From NCBI GenBank assembly GCA_025655575.1, contig JAHXIP010000004.1, forward strand, positions 124,001 to 188,000: 64,000 nt of DNA. The letters are read 5' to 3'. Of this stretch, positions 15,817-24,469 are shown piece after piece; position 1 is the first letter of the stretch, and every line of letters starts with the position of its first letter. Both the position numbers and the translations under genes were made by a program. The DNA is from Candidatus Thiodiazotropha sp. (ex Monitilora ramsayi). Its GTDB lineage: Bacteria; Pseudomonadota; Gammaproteobacteria; Chromatiales; Chromatiaceae. The notes beneath the pieces are model-generated. The model searched no databases. It was given only the letters and a program-made list of their open reading frames with translations, and was not told where the DNA came from.

Positions 15817-16452
15817 TCAGACAGCGTCGTTGACAGGCACAGCAATATTTAATGGTTTGAGTTGCTGCAAGTCACTCGGACGATCAAGATCCCACAACGT
15901 GGGCAACTCGCGCCAACGCCAACCGATTTCCCTCAAGGCTTGCCGTGTGGTTTCTGCGACTGTCTCTTTGCCCCACTCGTGGCCATGAAAAAGACTGTCA
16001 TCCCAGGCATTCAAGCCCAATAGTACATAGCCGCCATCCTCTGCCGGCCCGATGACAGCATCTTCTCCTGCAATAAGCCACTCAAACACCTGCTGCAGAT
16101 GGTCGGCTTTCAGTGCAGGACAATCCACTCCAAGCAAGACGATACGACGATAGCGTTTCAACGCCTGTTTGGCTGCGTATCCCATGCGCTCACCGAGATC
16201 TTCGCCCTGCTGCACAAAGAGAGAAAGCGAGTGACGTTTCGCCAGTGATTGGAGCCGTGGGTGTGTGGTATCCGGTGACACCCATAGTTCAATGTCATAG
16301 GGCGTCTCATTGGCGATCCACGCAATCTCGCGTTCCAGCAGACGGGTATAGAGTTCGGTAGCGGCGTGCTTACCGATGGCCGGTATCAGCCTGGTCTTCA
16401 CCTGCCCCGCATAAGGTGCTTTGGCGAATATCAGGACGGCGCTGTCGTACAT
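15817..16452 (-). CDS. TIGR04282 family arsenosugar-biosynthesis glycosyltransferase-like protein (DUF2064)
   Basis: A 211-residue protein with the nucleotidyl-/glycosyltransferase-A fold. The start MYDSAVLIFAKAPYAGQVKTRL is the family signature. LLGVDCPALKADHLQQVFEWL and VIGPAEDGGYVLLGL follow. The family (DUF2064, TIGR04282) is found next to TIGR04283 glycosyltransferases and ArsS and is assigned to arsenosugar biosynthesis, though the reaction is not settled. ATG at 16452 is chosen over the longer frame because it starts the conserved motif. It overlaps the preceding gene's 3' end by 22 bp, so all three genes are one operon. Confidence 0.88.
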   Translation of the reverse strand: MYDSAVLIFAKAPYAGQVKTRLIPAIGKHAATELYTRLLEREIAWIANETPYDIELWVSPDTTHPRLQSLAKRHSLSLFVQQGEDLGERMGYAAKQALKRYRRIVLLGVDCPALKADHLQQVFEWLIAGEDAVIGPAEDGGYVLLGLNAWDDSLFHGHEWGKETVAETTRQALREIGWRWRELPTLWDLDRPSDLQQLKPLNIAVPVNDAV

Positions 16453-17123
16453 GGTCTGTAGAAACCGGCAAGTCGTGCAGGACTGACACCCAGCCAATAG
16501 GCCAGTCTCAAACCCCACATCAGCAGTATGGTGCGCAGAATACCCTGCTGCTCCCAGCGACGGCTTGAGGTCAGTAGTTCCTCTCTGAGACAGACTGGCG
16601 GCATGTGTTTTTTTAATCGTCGGCTGATCTCAATATCTTCCATCAGCGCTTGTTCTGGATATCCCTCAACCTGCTTGAAAAGAGACCGGTGAATGAAGAC
16701 ACCCTGATCACCAGTGGCGATGCCGCTCCGGCAGGAGCGCCAGTTCATCATGCGTTCCACCAGGCGTAAAAGCGGCTGACTCCCACTCAGGCGGATATCG
16801 AATCGTCCCCACCCTGCCCCATTGGAAACGACATCTAAAACAGTACGGTCTACACTGGGGTCGACAAGGCTGTCCACATGTAGAAACCAGAAGACGTCAC
16901 CAGTCGCCACGCTGGCTCCCAGGTTCATCTGGGTGGCGCGCCCTGGGGGCGAGGTGAGCAGATGATCCACATGAGGTTTGAGTGTATCTGTCGGTAGGTT
17001 CTCACTGCCGCCATCGACCACAATAAGCTCATGACCGGCAGCCCTGAAGCTGGCCAGACGTTTGACACTCTCTACCGCCAGCTCACCCTCGTTAAGAATC
17101 GGTACGATGATACTCAGACGCAT
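16431..17123 (-). CDS. TIGR04283 family arsenosugar-biosynthesis glycosyltransferase (GT2)
   Basis: A 230-residue family 2 glycosyltransferase: MRLSIIVPILNEGELAV, the DxG sugar-nucleotide motif VVDGGSEN, PGRATQMNLGA, WFLHVDSLV, ATGDQGVFI, and LMEDIEISRRL. It lacks the long membrane helices of polymer synthases; only a short hydrophobic C-terminus (TILLMWGLRLAYWLG) is present. This is the TIGR04283 subtype linked to ArsS. It presumably transfers a sugar during arsenosugar or related metabolite formation. It is 5 bp after arsS. Confidence 0.9.
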   Translation of the reverse strand: MRLSIIVPILNEGELAVESVKRLASFRAAGHELIVVDGGSENLPTDTLKPHVDHLLTSPPGRATQMNLGASVATGDVFWFLHVDSLVDPSVDRTVLDVVSNGAGWGRFDIRLSGSQPLLRLVERMMNWRSCRSGIATGDQGVFIHRSLFKQVEGYPEQALMEDIEISRRLKKHMPPVCLREELLTSSRRWEQQGILRTILLMWGLRLAYWLGVSPARLAGFYRPCTTAPS

Positions 17124-17128
17124 TTCTG

Positions 17129-18094
17129 TTACTCATCCAGTGCGCCACCGCAACTGCTACCTTGTCCCGCTGTACAGCCAAAGCAGTGTTCAGCCACCCG
17201 AATCGGTGCTGCGGAGAGATCGCTGTCGAGAAGATCTCTCAGGTGCGGATGGACTTTGCTCTCATGGCCCAGCGGTATTTTCAACATCTGATTGAAGTCG
17301 CAATCATAGACATAACCCTGCCAATCCACACTCAACAACTGCCGGCACATCACGCCATCCAGGTTTTCGGTTCTATAAGAATCACGCAGAAGCTGAAGAT
17401 ACTCCTGGAATTTTCCCTTGGATTGCAACAGACTGCCGAATCGTTGAATCGGCATATTGGTAATCGTGAACAGTTGATTGAATTGAATGCCGAACCGTTC
17501 GTCAAGTTGCTTTTTGTAGTCTGCCTCAAGCGGACCCTGGGGCGGCGGAAGACTGGGTCCGGTGGGGTTATAGACCAGATTGAGTTGCAGCGGTGACCCG
17601 GGTGAACCGTAACCCAGCTGATTGAGTCGCTTCAGGCCCTCAATGCTGTCATGGTAGGTTCCCTTACCCCGCTGGCTGTCAACATTCTCTTCCAGATAGC
17701 ATGGCAGGGAGGCAACAACTTCCACCTCATGTGCTGCCAGAAACTCCGCCAAATCCTCCTGTCCCGGTTCCAGTAGGATAGTCAGATTACAACGGTCGAT
17801 AACATGCACACCCATCTCCGTCGCAGCTTGTACCAGATAACGGAAATCTCTATTCAATTCAGGTGCACCACCGGTCAGATCCAGCGTTTTTAAATGATGA
17901 TTCTTTAGAAAACGCAGCACTACATCGATTGTCTCCCGATTCATCTCCTCCGAACGCTTGGGACCGGCATTGACGTGACAGTGGACACAAGAGAGATTAC
18001 AGCGATAACCGAGATTGACTTGTAAGGTTTCAAGCTCCCCTCGCTGAATGGCGGGAAAGCTGGTTGGCTGTAAGAGATGGGCTGTATCAATCAT
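17129..18094 (-). CDS. arsS: Radical SAM protein ArsS (arsenosugar biosynthesis type, DUF3641)
   Basis: A 321-residue radical-SAM enzyme. The [4Fe-4S]-SAM site is CNLSCVHC (CxxxCxxC, about residues 32-39), followed by HVNAGPKRSEEMNRET and the SAM-contact stretch DLTGGAPELN. The C-terminal DUF3641 part has further cysteines (VYDCDFNQML, HCFGCTAGQGSSCGG), likely an auxiliary cluster. In cyanobacteria ArsS makes 5'-deoxyadenosyl-dimethylarsine from dimethylarsenite, downstream of ArsM. No ArsM methyltransferase is seen in this window. Start ATG at 18094 gives the usual length. Confidence 0.9.
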   Translation of the reverse strand: MIDTAHLLQPTSFPAIQRGELETLQVNLGYRCNLSCVHCHVNAGPKRSEEMNRETIDVVLRFLKNHHLKTLDLTGGAPELNRDFRYLVQAATEMGVHVIDRCNLTILLEPGQEDLAEFLAAHEVEVVASLPCYLEENVDSQRGKGTYHDSIEGLKRLNQLGYGSPGSPLQLNLVYNPTGPSLPPPQGPLEADYKKQLDERFGIQFNQLFTITNMPIQRFGSLLQSKGKFQEYLQLLRDSYRTENLDGVMCRQLLSVDWQGYVYDCDFNQMLKIPLGHESKVHPHLRDLLDSDLSAAPIRVAEHCFGCTAGQGSSCGGALDE

Positions 18095-18395
18095 GGTCGT
18101 GTTTTTTTCAGTGTCGGCAGTCCGAGTTAAGCACTATTTGCGTGTTTCTATTCAGAAGATACGAAACAGGGAGATAATCAGATGCATTTTCCCTATGCAT
18201 CGTTTCAGTCGATGCCCATCCTGCCGGGAGCACATGTAATCCAGCGAGAAAAAGTTCAATCAACCTATTGAGAAAATTGTATTTATGTAAAAAATCATGA
18301 AGCTGGTCATAGATATGAATGGTAGCGCATTGCATTTTTATAATTAATTCCTAATATACTTAATCGTAATCTTTAACGTATAGCTGGAGAAACCC
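18095..18395. other. AT-rich intergenic region
   Basis: A 300-bp divergent gap between arsS and the small membrane protein gene. Open frames of 63 and 75 codons here overlap on opposite strands and lack coding character. The AT-rich 18340-18380 stretch probably holds the promoter for 18396. Confidence 0.45.
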
Positions 18396-18641
18396 ATGCT
18401 ACCAATTTTGTCAGGCCTAATCCTCGCGATGCTGTTCGGCCTGATGTCTTTCGCAGTCTATGGGCTAGAGGGACTGACCGAATATGCCTGGATCGATACC
18501 GTCTTCTGGTCGCTCATCCTGACCGGTGCCTCCATTACGCTGATTAACGAAGTGGGTCAGTGCATGCTATGCAGAGTTCGGCACTGGCTCAAAATCGCCA
18601 GACTCGAAAAATTCTGTAACCAATTAACCTGCGCCAAGTAA
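18396..18641 (+). CDS. Small two-helix membrane protein, unknown function
   Basis: An 81-residue protein I do not recognise. Two hydrophobic segments (ILSGLILAMLFGLMSFAVYGL, residues 4-24, and VFWSLILTGASITLI, 36-50) are followed by a basic tail with three cysteines (CMLCRVRHWLKIARLEKFC), probably cytoplasmic. A TGGAG site precedes the ATG by about 8 nt. It stands alone upstream of tRNA-Arg. Confidence 0.68.
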   Translation: MLPILSGLILAMLFGLMSFAVYGLEGLTEYAWIDTVFWSLILTGASITLINEVGQCMLCRVRHWLKIARLEKFCNQLTCAK

Positions 18642-18668
18642 TTTATCGACAATCGACCCATCACTACA

Positions 18669-18697
18669 CTGGCAGCATATGCCGCGACTGTTATAAT
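18669..18697 (+). promoter_or_regulatory. Sigma-70 promoter for tRNA-Arg
   Basis: A perfect TATAAT at 18692-18697 with a 17-bp spacer from CTGGCA (4 of 6 matches to TTGACA). A GC-rich discriminator (CGCCGGCC), typical of stable-RNA promoters, follows just before the tRNA. Confidence 0.62.
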
Positions 18698-18708
18698 CGC
18701 CGGCCAAT

Positions 18709-18785
18709 GCCCTCGTAGCTCAGCAGGATAGAGCAATCGCCTCCTAAGCGATAGGTCACAGGTTCGACTCCTGTCGAGGGCGCCA
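18709..18785 (+). tRNA. tRNA-Arg (anticodon CCU)
   Basis: A 77-nt cloverleaf. The 7-bp acceptor stem is GCCCTCG / CGAGGGC with discriminator G and an encoded CCA end. The D-arm is AGCTCAGCAGGATAGAGC. The anticodon arm ATCGC-CTCCTAA-GCGAT places CCT at the anticodon, reading AGG. The T-arm has GGTTCGACTCC. No integrase or duplicated 3' end was seen nearby. Confidence 0.96.
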
Positions 18786-18804
18786 TTTATCTCGGAATAA
18801 CGTT

Positions 18805-19293
18805 ATGGAGCAGATCGTTTTAGCTGGTCTGAATAGTAGAAAGGGGATTCCTTATCTGGTCTTCCTGGTTGCTGTGCTGGTTATGCCCGGCAATCTACTT
18901 GCCTCGGGTCTATCAGGTCAGGTAGTGGGTGTGCCAAATGGAACCGAGATTATCCTACTGGCGAATAATGAGCGCCGCCTGCGCGTCACACTGGCTGGCA
19001 TCCAGGTACCCCGACTTGCAGGGCAACATGCAACCAACACCAAACGGCATCTACACACCCTGCTGGCAGGTCGTTTCGTGACAGTCGAGCCCATCATGCA
19101 TTCACCCGCAGGTGTTATACTCGGAAGAGTTCTATACGGGGGCAGTGATATCGGATTACGGCTGGTTCAGTCTGGCTTGGCGCAAGTCACTGATGCACCC
19201 ACGCACATCGGCCCCGAACTGCAAACCAGATATCAACGGGCCGAGCAGGAAGCACGCAGCCGTAAAATGGGATACTGGCAGGGCATCCGCTAA
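18805..19293 (+). CDS. Degenerate SNase-fold (thermonuclease-like) protein, probably exported
   Basis: A 162-residue protein with an N-terminal hydrophobic segment (IPYLVFLVAVLVMPGNLLASG, about residues 15-35), likely a signal peptide or anchor, then a staphylococcal-nuclease OB-fold. By alignment to the family pattern RLaGIDaPE, the sequence here reads TLAGIQVPR. Catalytic Arg35, Asp40 and Glu43 of the reference nuclease are thus replaced by Thr, Gln and Arg, and the Ca-binding DGDT is PNGT. Only the GR of Arg87 (VILGRVLY) and GLRLVQSGLAQV remain. It is probably not a nuclease and may bind a ligand. It starts 19 bp after the tRNA. Confidence 0.8.
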   Translation: MEQIVLAGLNSRKGIPYLVFLVAVLVMPGNLLASGLSGQVVGVPNGTEIILLANNERRLRVTLAGIQVPRLAGQHATNTKRHLHTLLAGRFVTVEPIMHSPAGVILGRVLYGGSDIGLRLVQSGLAQVTDAPTHIGPELQTRYQRAEQEARSRKMGYWQGIR

Positions 19294-19351
19294 TGACTTG
19301 GTGGCGTATTCTCTGACAACCTTATAACAATAGCCCGAGGGAGGATTTGTC

Positions 19352-19606
19352 ATGGGGAAGAAAGCAGACAAAAAACGTGATAAGAAAAAAAAAGAGAAAC
19401 CGAATAAAGCCGAGAAAAAAATAAAAAAGGCAAAGAAAAGAAAGGCACAGAAGCGCGCGCGCATCTCACCGGAGCAACGCCTGGATATGATTACCACCGC
19501 AGCTTATTACATTGCGGAGCACCATGGGTTTACCTCAGGAAGATCTGATGAAGATTGGCAAGAAGCCGAACGTCAGATAGATAAAATGCTGAAAAACAGC
19601 AGCTAA
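19352..19606 (+). CDS. DUF2934 domain small basic protein
   Basis: An 84-residue protein. The first 40 residues are almost entirely Lys/Arg/Glu (KKADKKRDKKKKEKPNKAEK), followed by a DUF2934 domain: ISPEQRLDMITTAAYYIAEHHGF then DEDWQEAERQID. The basic tail suggests nucleic-acid or membrane-surface binding; no function is known. A strong GGAGG lies 7 nt before the ATG. A terminator follows at once. Confidence 0.8.
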   Translation: MGKKADKKRDKKKKEKPNKAEKKIKKAKKRKAQKRARISPEQRLDMITTAAYYIAEHHGFTSGRSDEDWQEAERQIDKMLKNSS

Positions 19607-19607
19607 G

Positions 19608-19642
19608 GCCTGATGAAAAAAATCTCAGGCATCTTTCTTTTT
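19608..19642 (+). terminator. Rho-independent terminator after the DUF2934 gene
   Basis: GCCTGA / TCAGGC stem with an A-rich loop, followed by ATCTTTCTTTTT. It overlaps the 3' end of the convergent small gene at 19625, so it may also stop read-through into that antisense gene. Confidence 0.65.
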
Positions 19643-19825
19643 AAGGCGCTTCAGATTGTCGCAGAGTGAAGCCTCAAGTGCCTTATAGACCTTTAACTGA
19701 GCTGCCTGATAGCGGGTCTGGGGTTCACCGACCAGTTCAAGACGAGCACCAAAGTACGCCACGTCCGCTTCTAGCGATATGGTGTTCAGATTGACTCTTA
19801 ACCGACTGCTTTCTTGACCCGACAA
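19625..19825 (-). CDS. Small hypothetical protein (66 aa, apparent TTG start)
   Basis: I do not recognise this protein. Its composition looks coding: RVNLNTISLEADVAYFGARLELVG then TRYQAAQLKVYKALEASLCDNLKRLKKKDA, with a helical basic C-terminus. The best start in frame is TTG at 19825; no ATG or GTG precedes it in frame before a stop. An ATG 20-25 bp further upstream is out of frame, which may hint at a small indel. The last codons overlap the terminator stem of the convergent gene. Confidence 0.45.
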   Translation of the reverse strand: MSGQESSRLRVNLNTISLEADVAYFGARLELVGEPQTRYQAAQLKVYKALEASLCDNLKRLKKKDA

Positions 19826-20166
19826 AATTTCCGACCTATCCGACCATCCTTTGTGGTGGCCCAGTATCTGTGATCATACTAATAAAGTTAATTAGCATGC
19901 AGTGAGACACGGAGCATATCACTTGCTCGTTCCGGTACTTGACAGCTAAAAACCCTAGTTTAATAAGGGTGTATTTGATTATTATATCAAAGTTCATACC
20001 TTACATTCGCGCTCTGTGACATCTAGAGTTTAACAAAATAGCGTCTGATTATTGTGCAGGTCTGCTGTACGCTGGAGGACAAGATCCAAAGGTTGCAAAT
20101 ATTTTGTTGATGCCTGCACAAAAATAAGTTATACATCAGTCCCCTCGTCACGGGTTATCAGAGAAA
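19826..20166. other. Upstream region of sucAB with a possible promoter
   Basis: A 340-bp AT-rich region with no gene. A perfect TTGACA at 19939-19944 is followed 16 bp later by TAATAA, a poor -10, so a sigma-70 promoter about 200 bp upstream of sucA is possible but weak. Confidence 0.35.
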
Positions 20167-23022
20167 ATGACTAATATTCTGGATGCGCTGAGATCCTCTA
20201 CCGCCTTCTCCGGCGGCAATGCCACCTTTGTCGAAGATCTCTACGAAAGCTACCTCAAGGATCCCGAAAGCGTACCGATCGATTGGCGCAGACAATTCGA
20301 ACAACTCCCTGAAGCTGAGCGAGCGGATACGCCACATGAACCTATCCGTCAGAGATTCCTCCACCTGGTCAAAGAGCGTACTACCGCCGCCCTCCCCCAG
20401 GAGAGCCTCTCACCAGCAGCAGCAGAGCAACAGGCATCGGTACTGCGTTTCATCAACGGCTATCGCATGCGAGGCCATCAGAGCGCTGATCTTGACCCCC
20501 TCAATCTACGAGAACAAGTACACGTCGACGATCTCGACCTGGCATATCACAACCTGGACCATATCTCTCTCGACGCCATCTTCAATACCGGCTCCCTCTT
20601 CTCGCCTGAGCGGATGGAACTGCGCGACATCATTGAGCTGCTGAAGAAGAGCTACTGCGAGAGTATCGGCACCGAATATGGACATATCACAGATACGCGT
20701 CAAAAACGCTGGATACAGGAGCGCATCGAACAACGCCATCTTTTCCAAAGCTTCAGTGGAGAGGAGAAAAAATGGCTGCTGACACTGCTGACGGCGGCAG
20801 AAGGTATTGAGAAATACCTACACACGAAATATGTCGGTCAGAAGCGCTTCTCCCTGGAAGGCGGTGAAACCGTCATCCCCCTCCTGGATGAGTTAATTCA
20901 GTACGGCGGCGGCAACGGCATCAGTGAAGTCGTTATCGGCATGGCGCACCGTGGACGCATCAACGTTCTCACCAACATTCTGGGTAAACCGCCCCAGGAG
21001 ATCTTCGACGAGTTCGAGGGCCGCGTAGAGGTCGATCCTCAACGACTCTCCGGTGATGTGAAATACCACATGGGATTCTCCACCGACATCGACACCCCCG
21101 GTGGTGTGGTGCATATTGCACTGGGTTTTAATCCCTCGCATCTGGAGATCATCAATCCCGTCATTGAGGGATCGGTGCGAGCCCGGCAACGTCGCCGGGG
21201 TGACCACGACGGTTCCAAGGTGATGCCGATCCTGATTCATGGCGATGCTGCATTCGCTGGTCAGGGGGTAGTGATGGAGACACTCAACCTGTCACAGACT
21301 CGGGGATACTCCACGGGTGGCACGGTACATATCATCATTAATAATCAGATTGGCTTCACCACCAGTAATCCCCTCGACACCCGCTCAACCTATTACTGCA
21401 CCGACATTGCGAAGATGGTCCAGGCGCCCATCTTTCACGTTAATGGTGACGATCCGGAAGCGGTTATCTACGTTACCCGGCTGGCGCTGGAGTTCCGCAT
21501 GCGCTTCCGTAAGGATGTGATCATCGACATGATCTGCTACCGTCGCCACGGCCACAACGAAGCGGATGAGCCCTCGGTCACTCAACCACAGATGTATCGC
21601 AAGATCCGAAACCACCCGACAGTACGCACACGCTATGCGGAAAAGTTGATTCAGGAGGGCGTCATCAATCCACAGATGGCGCGGGACCTGGTGGACAACT
21701 ACCGCAACTCGCTGGAGAGCGGTGTGCTCGAGGCTCGGCCGGTAGCCTGTGCTCTGCGCCACCCCTATGCTGTGAGATGGCATACCTATCGGGGTGTCGA
21801 GTGGGATCAACCCTGTGACACCCGCGTTGACCATGATGAGTTTGACCGGCTCACCCAACAACTGCTGCATGTACCGACCGGTTTCGAGCTGCATCCTCGC
21901 GTGGAGAAGATCTGGAAAGAGCGTAGACGCATGGCGGGTGGAGACCAGTTGATAGACTGGGGTTTTGCCGAGAACATGGCCTACGCCTCGTTACTGACAA
22001 AAGGTGTCCCAATTAGACTTTCGGGACAGGATTCCGGACGCGGCACCTTCTTTCATCGACACGCTGTACTGCATGACCAACAGACAGGTGATGCGCTTAT
22101 CCCGTTGCAACACCTGACCAATGAGCAGGCCGATTTCCTGGTTATCGATTCACTGCTCTCGGAAGAAGCCGTTCTCGGTTATGAATATGGTTACGCCACT
22201 GCAGAGCCCGAATCCCTGACGATCTGGGAAGCCCAGTTCGGTGATTTCGCCAACGGCGCCCAAGTTGTCATCGACCAGTTTATCAGCTCAGGGGGTGAGA
22301 AATGGGGCCTGTTGTGCGGACTGGTCATGCTGCTGCCTCACGGGTACGAAGGTCAGGGTGCCGAACACTCATCAGCGCGTCCTGAGCGCTTCCTGCGCCT
22401 CTGTGCCAACCATAATATCCAGGTCTGCAATCCCACGACACCGGCACAGATCTTTCATCTGTTGCGCCGACAGATGATCAGACCCTATCGCCATCCTCTC
22501 GTCATCATGTCGCCGAAAAGTCTGCTCCGCCATCGATTGGCCACATCAACCAAACAGGCACTGGTAGATGGTGAGTTTCAGACGGTGATCGATGAGATAG
22601 ATGAGATAGATCCAAAGAAGGTCAAACACATTGTGATGTGTTCCGGCAAAGTCTATTACGATTTATTGGAGACCCGCCGTTCGCGCAGTATCGATGATGT
22701 TGCCATCATCCGTATCGAACAGCTCTACCCCTTTCCTCAGAAGGCCTTCGATAAAGTTATCAAGCGATATAAGAACGCAAAAATGTATGTCTGGTGCCAG
22801 GAAGAGCCACAGAACCAAGGTGCCTGGGATCAGATAAAACACCGTTTCTATCCTCTGACTGCAAAAGGCAAGCCGTTGCACTACGTTGGTCGTGCATCAG
22901 CAGCCGCACCGGCCGTCGGCTATCGTACAGTCCATGTCTCTCAGCAGGAGCAGCTGGTTGATGAGGCACTTACCGGACGTTTCAACCCAAGCATGAACTA
23001 TAGGAATCAGGCAAATCAATGA
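20167..23022 (+). CDS. sucA: 2-oxoglutarate dehydrogenase E1 component
   Basis: A 951-residue ThDP-dependent decarboxylase of the TCA-cycle 2-oxoglutarate dehydrogenase complex, full length. The N-terminus ([20 protein letters not shown]) is the E2-binding region. It is followed by [56 protein letters not shown] (ThDP GDAAF motif), and [38 protein letters not shown]. Presence of E1 and E2 indicates a complete oxidative TCA cycle, which many obligate sulfur-oxidising autotrophs lack. sucB overlaps its stop codon (ATGA). No sucCD or lpd gene follows; the E3 gene is probably the lpd at 51210. Confidence 0.96.
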   Translation: MTNILDALRSSTAFSGGNATFVEDLYESYLKDPESVPIDWRRQFEQLPEAERADTPHEPIRQRFLHLVKERTTAALPQESLSPAAAEQQASVLRFINGYRMRGHQSADLDPLNLREQVHVDDLDLAYHNLDHISLDAIFNTGSLFSPERMELRDIIELLKKSYCESIGTEYGHITDTRQKRWIQERIEQRHLFQSFSGEEKKWLLTLLTAAEGIEKYLHTKYVGQKRFSLEGGETVIPLLDELIQYGGGNGISEVVIGMAHRGRINVLTNILGKPPQEIFDEFEGRVEVDPQRLSGDVKYHMGFSTDIDTPGGVVHIALGFNPSHLEIINPVIEGSVRARQRRRGDHDGSKVMPILIHGDAAFAGQGVVMETLNLSQTRGYSTGGTVHIIINNQIGFTTSNPLDTRSTYYCTDIAKMVQAPIFHVNGDDPEAVIYVTRLALEFRMRFRKDVIIDMICYRRHGHNEADEPSVTQPQMYRKIRNHPTVRTRYAEKLIQEGVINPQMARDLVDNYRNSLESGVLEARPVACALRHPYAVRWHTYRGVEWDQPCDTRVDHDEFDRLTQQLLHVPTGFELHPRVEKIWKERRRMAGGDQLIDWGFAENMAYASLLTKGVPIRLSGQDSGRGTFFHRHAVLHDQQTGDALIPLQHLTNEQADFLVIDSLLSEEAVLGYEYGYATAEPESLTIWEAQFGDFANGAQVVIDQFISSGGEKWGLLCGLVMLLPHGYEGQGAEHSSARPERFLRLCANHNIQVCNPTTPAQIFHLLRRQMIRPYRHPLVIMSPKSLLRHRLATSTKQALVDGEFQTVIDEIDEIDPKKVKHIVMCSGKVYYDLLETRRSRSIDDVAIIRIEQLYPFPQKAFDKVIKRYKNAKMYVWCQEEPQNQGAWDQIKHRFYPLTAKGKPLHYVGRASAAAPAVGYRTVHVSQQEQLVDEALTGRFNPSMNYRNQANQ

Positions 23023-24227
23023 GTATCGAACTACGTGTTCCTCAACTTCCGGAATCTGTCTCTGATGCAACCATCCTGAATTGGCACAAACAGCCGGGGG
23101 AGTCGGTGCAACAGGATGAATCCTTAGTCGACCTGGAAACCGACAAGGTTGTGCTTGAAGTTCCAGCGCCACAAACAGGCGTACTCAAAGAGATCCGTTT
23201 TAACGATGGAGACACCGTTCAAGCCGAGGATGTGCTGGGCATTATTGAAGCGGGTGCCGTGGCACAAGCGGTACCGGAATCGACTGATTCAAGTCAGGAC
23301 GATGTCTCAGCGCTCTCGCCATCAGTCCGGCGCCTGATCAATGAAACCGGCGTCGACCCCAACACAATTCAGGGCAGTGGTAAAAACGGACGCATTCTCA
23401 AAGCGGATGTTGAGGCCGTTCTGGCCGGGGGGAAAGAGACCCGGCAAAGCAGCAGCTCAAAACCTCAGTCAGCTGTTGCAGAAAAAACGGCAAAGACGCC
23501 AGCACCCGTTTCTTCGAATGTCGACGGCAGGCCGGAAGAGCGCGTACCCATGACCCGCCTGCGCAAACGGGTGGCCGAACGACTGGTGGAAGCACAACAG
23601 ACGGCTGCCATTCTCACCACATTCAACGAGGTCGACTTGCAGGCTGTTTCCGATCTCCGTGTTCGCTACCGGGATACCTTCGAAAAGCAGCATGATGTCC
23701 GGCTTGGCTTCATGTCCTTTTTCGTCAAGGCCGCTGTCGAGGCACTGAAACAGTACCCGATCATCAACGCCACCGTGGATGGGGAGGATATCCTCTATCA
23801 CGGGTACTTTGATATCGGTATTGCAGTCTCTTCTCCACGGGGACTGGTGGTACCGATACTGCGCGATGCCGATCAGCTCGGCTTTGCCGCTATCGAAAAA
23901 CGCATCAAAGAGTATGGCCTCAAGGCCAAAGAAGGCTCGTTGAGCTACGAAGATCTGACCGGCGGCACCTTCTCCATTACCAATGGCGGAGTCTTTGGCT
24001 CCATGCTCTCTACCCCGATCCTTAATCCACCCCAGAGTGCAATCCTGGGTATGCACTCAATTCAGCAACGTCCAATGGTAGTCAACGGTGAGGTAGTGGT
24101 CCGCCCGATGATGTATCTCGCACTCTCCTATGACCATAGAATCATCGATGGTCGTGATGCGGTGCAGTTTCTCGTTACCATTAAACAGCTGCTGGAAGAT
24201 CCCAGCCGATTATTGCTGGAGATCTGA
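23019..24227 (+). CDS. sucB: 2-oxoglutarate dehydrogenase E2 (dihydrolipoamide succinyltransferase)
   Basis: A 402-residue E2 subunit. One lipoyl domain (residues 1-76, lipoyl Lys in [11 protein letters not shown]), a Pro/Ala/Ser linker, the peripheral-subunit-binding domain ([20 protein letters not shown]), and the catalytic acyltransferase domain ending [18 protein letters not shown], where the HxxxDG motif is catalytic. [18 protein letters not shown] is typical of the succinyl-transferring subtype. The ATG overlaps the sucA stop. Confidence 0.96.
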   Translation: MSIELRVPQLPESVSDATILNWHKQPGESVQQDESLVDLETDKVVLEVPAPQTGVLKEIRFNDGDTVQAEDVLGIIEAGAVAQAVPESTDSSQDDVSALSPSVRRLINETGVDPNTIQGSGKNGRILKADVEAVLAGGKETRQSSSSKPQSAVAEKTAKTPAPVSSNVDGRPEERVPMTRLRKRVAERLVEAQQTAAILTTFNEVDLQAVSDLRVRYRDTFEKQHDVRLGFMSFFVKAAVEALKQYPIINATVDGEDILYHGYFDIGIAVSSPRGLVVPILRDADQLGFAAIEKRIKEYGLKAKEGSLSYEDLTGGTFSITNGGVFGSMLSTPILNPPQSAILGMHSIQQRPMVVNGEVVVRPMMYLALSYDHRIIDGRDAVQFLVTIKQLLEDPSRLLLEI

Positions 24228-24246
24228 CATCGGATTGTGCAGATAC

Positions 24247-24276
24247 ATGCCGTGTCGCTTTTCAATGCCACGGCAT
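24247..24276. terminator. Hairpin after sucB
   Basis: ATGCCGTG / CACGGCAT, 8-bp perfect stem with a 14-nt loop, 20 bp past the sucB stop. No T-run follows on either strand, so it is a candidate mRNA-end hairpin rather than a proven terminator. Confidence 0.4.
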
Positions 24277-24295
24277 ATGTAACTCACCTAGAGTC

Positions 24296-24309
24296 TGTTA
24301 ACAGGCCCT
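24296..24309 (-). repeat. Dispersed end-repeat copy (AGGGCCTGTTAACA type)
   Basis: TGTTAACAGGCCCT matches the right end of the MITE-like element at 40486-40592 at all 14 positions. It lies between sucB and the fumarase gene with no second end close by. Confidence 0.6.
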
Positions 24310-24469
24310 AACATCAAAACGCATCCAGATGACAGTGCTAAACTACTCTTAATTGCACAAATAGGCCGTAGCCACGATACTGACAATCACTAAAACCAAG
24401 AAAAACCGAATCACATAAACCCATGCATTCTTCTTCGTTAGACTTCATGCGATGCCGCAGGAATTGACC

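Noticed and set aside
18709..18785. tRNA-Arg(CCU) as an integration site for a genomic island
   Set aside because: No integrase, no repeated tRNA 3' end and no change in gene type follow within the next 10 kb.
19939..19966. Perfect TTGACA as the sucA promoter
   Set aside because: The matching -10 (TAATAA) is poor and the site is 200 bp from sucA, so it is mentioned only as a possibility in the upstream region.
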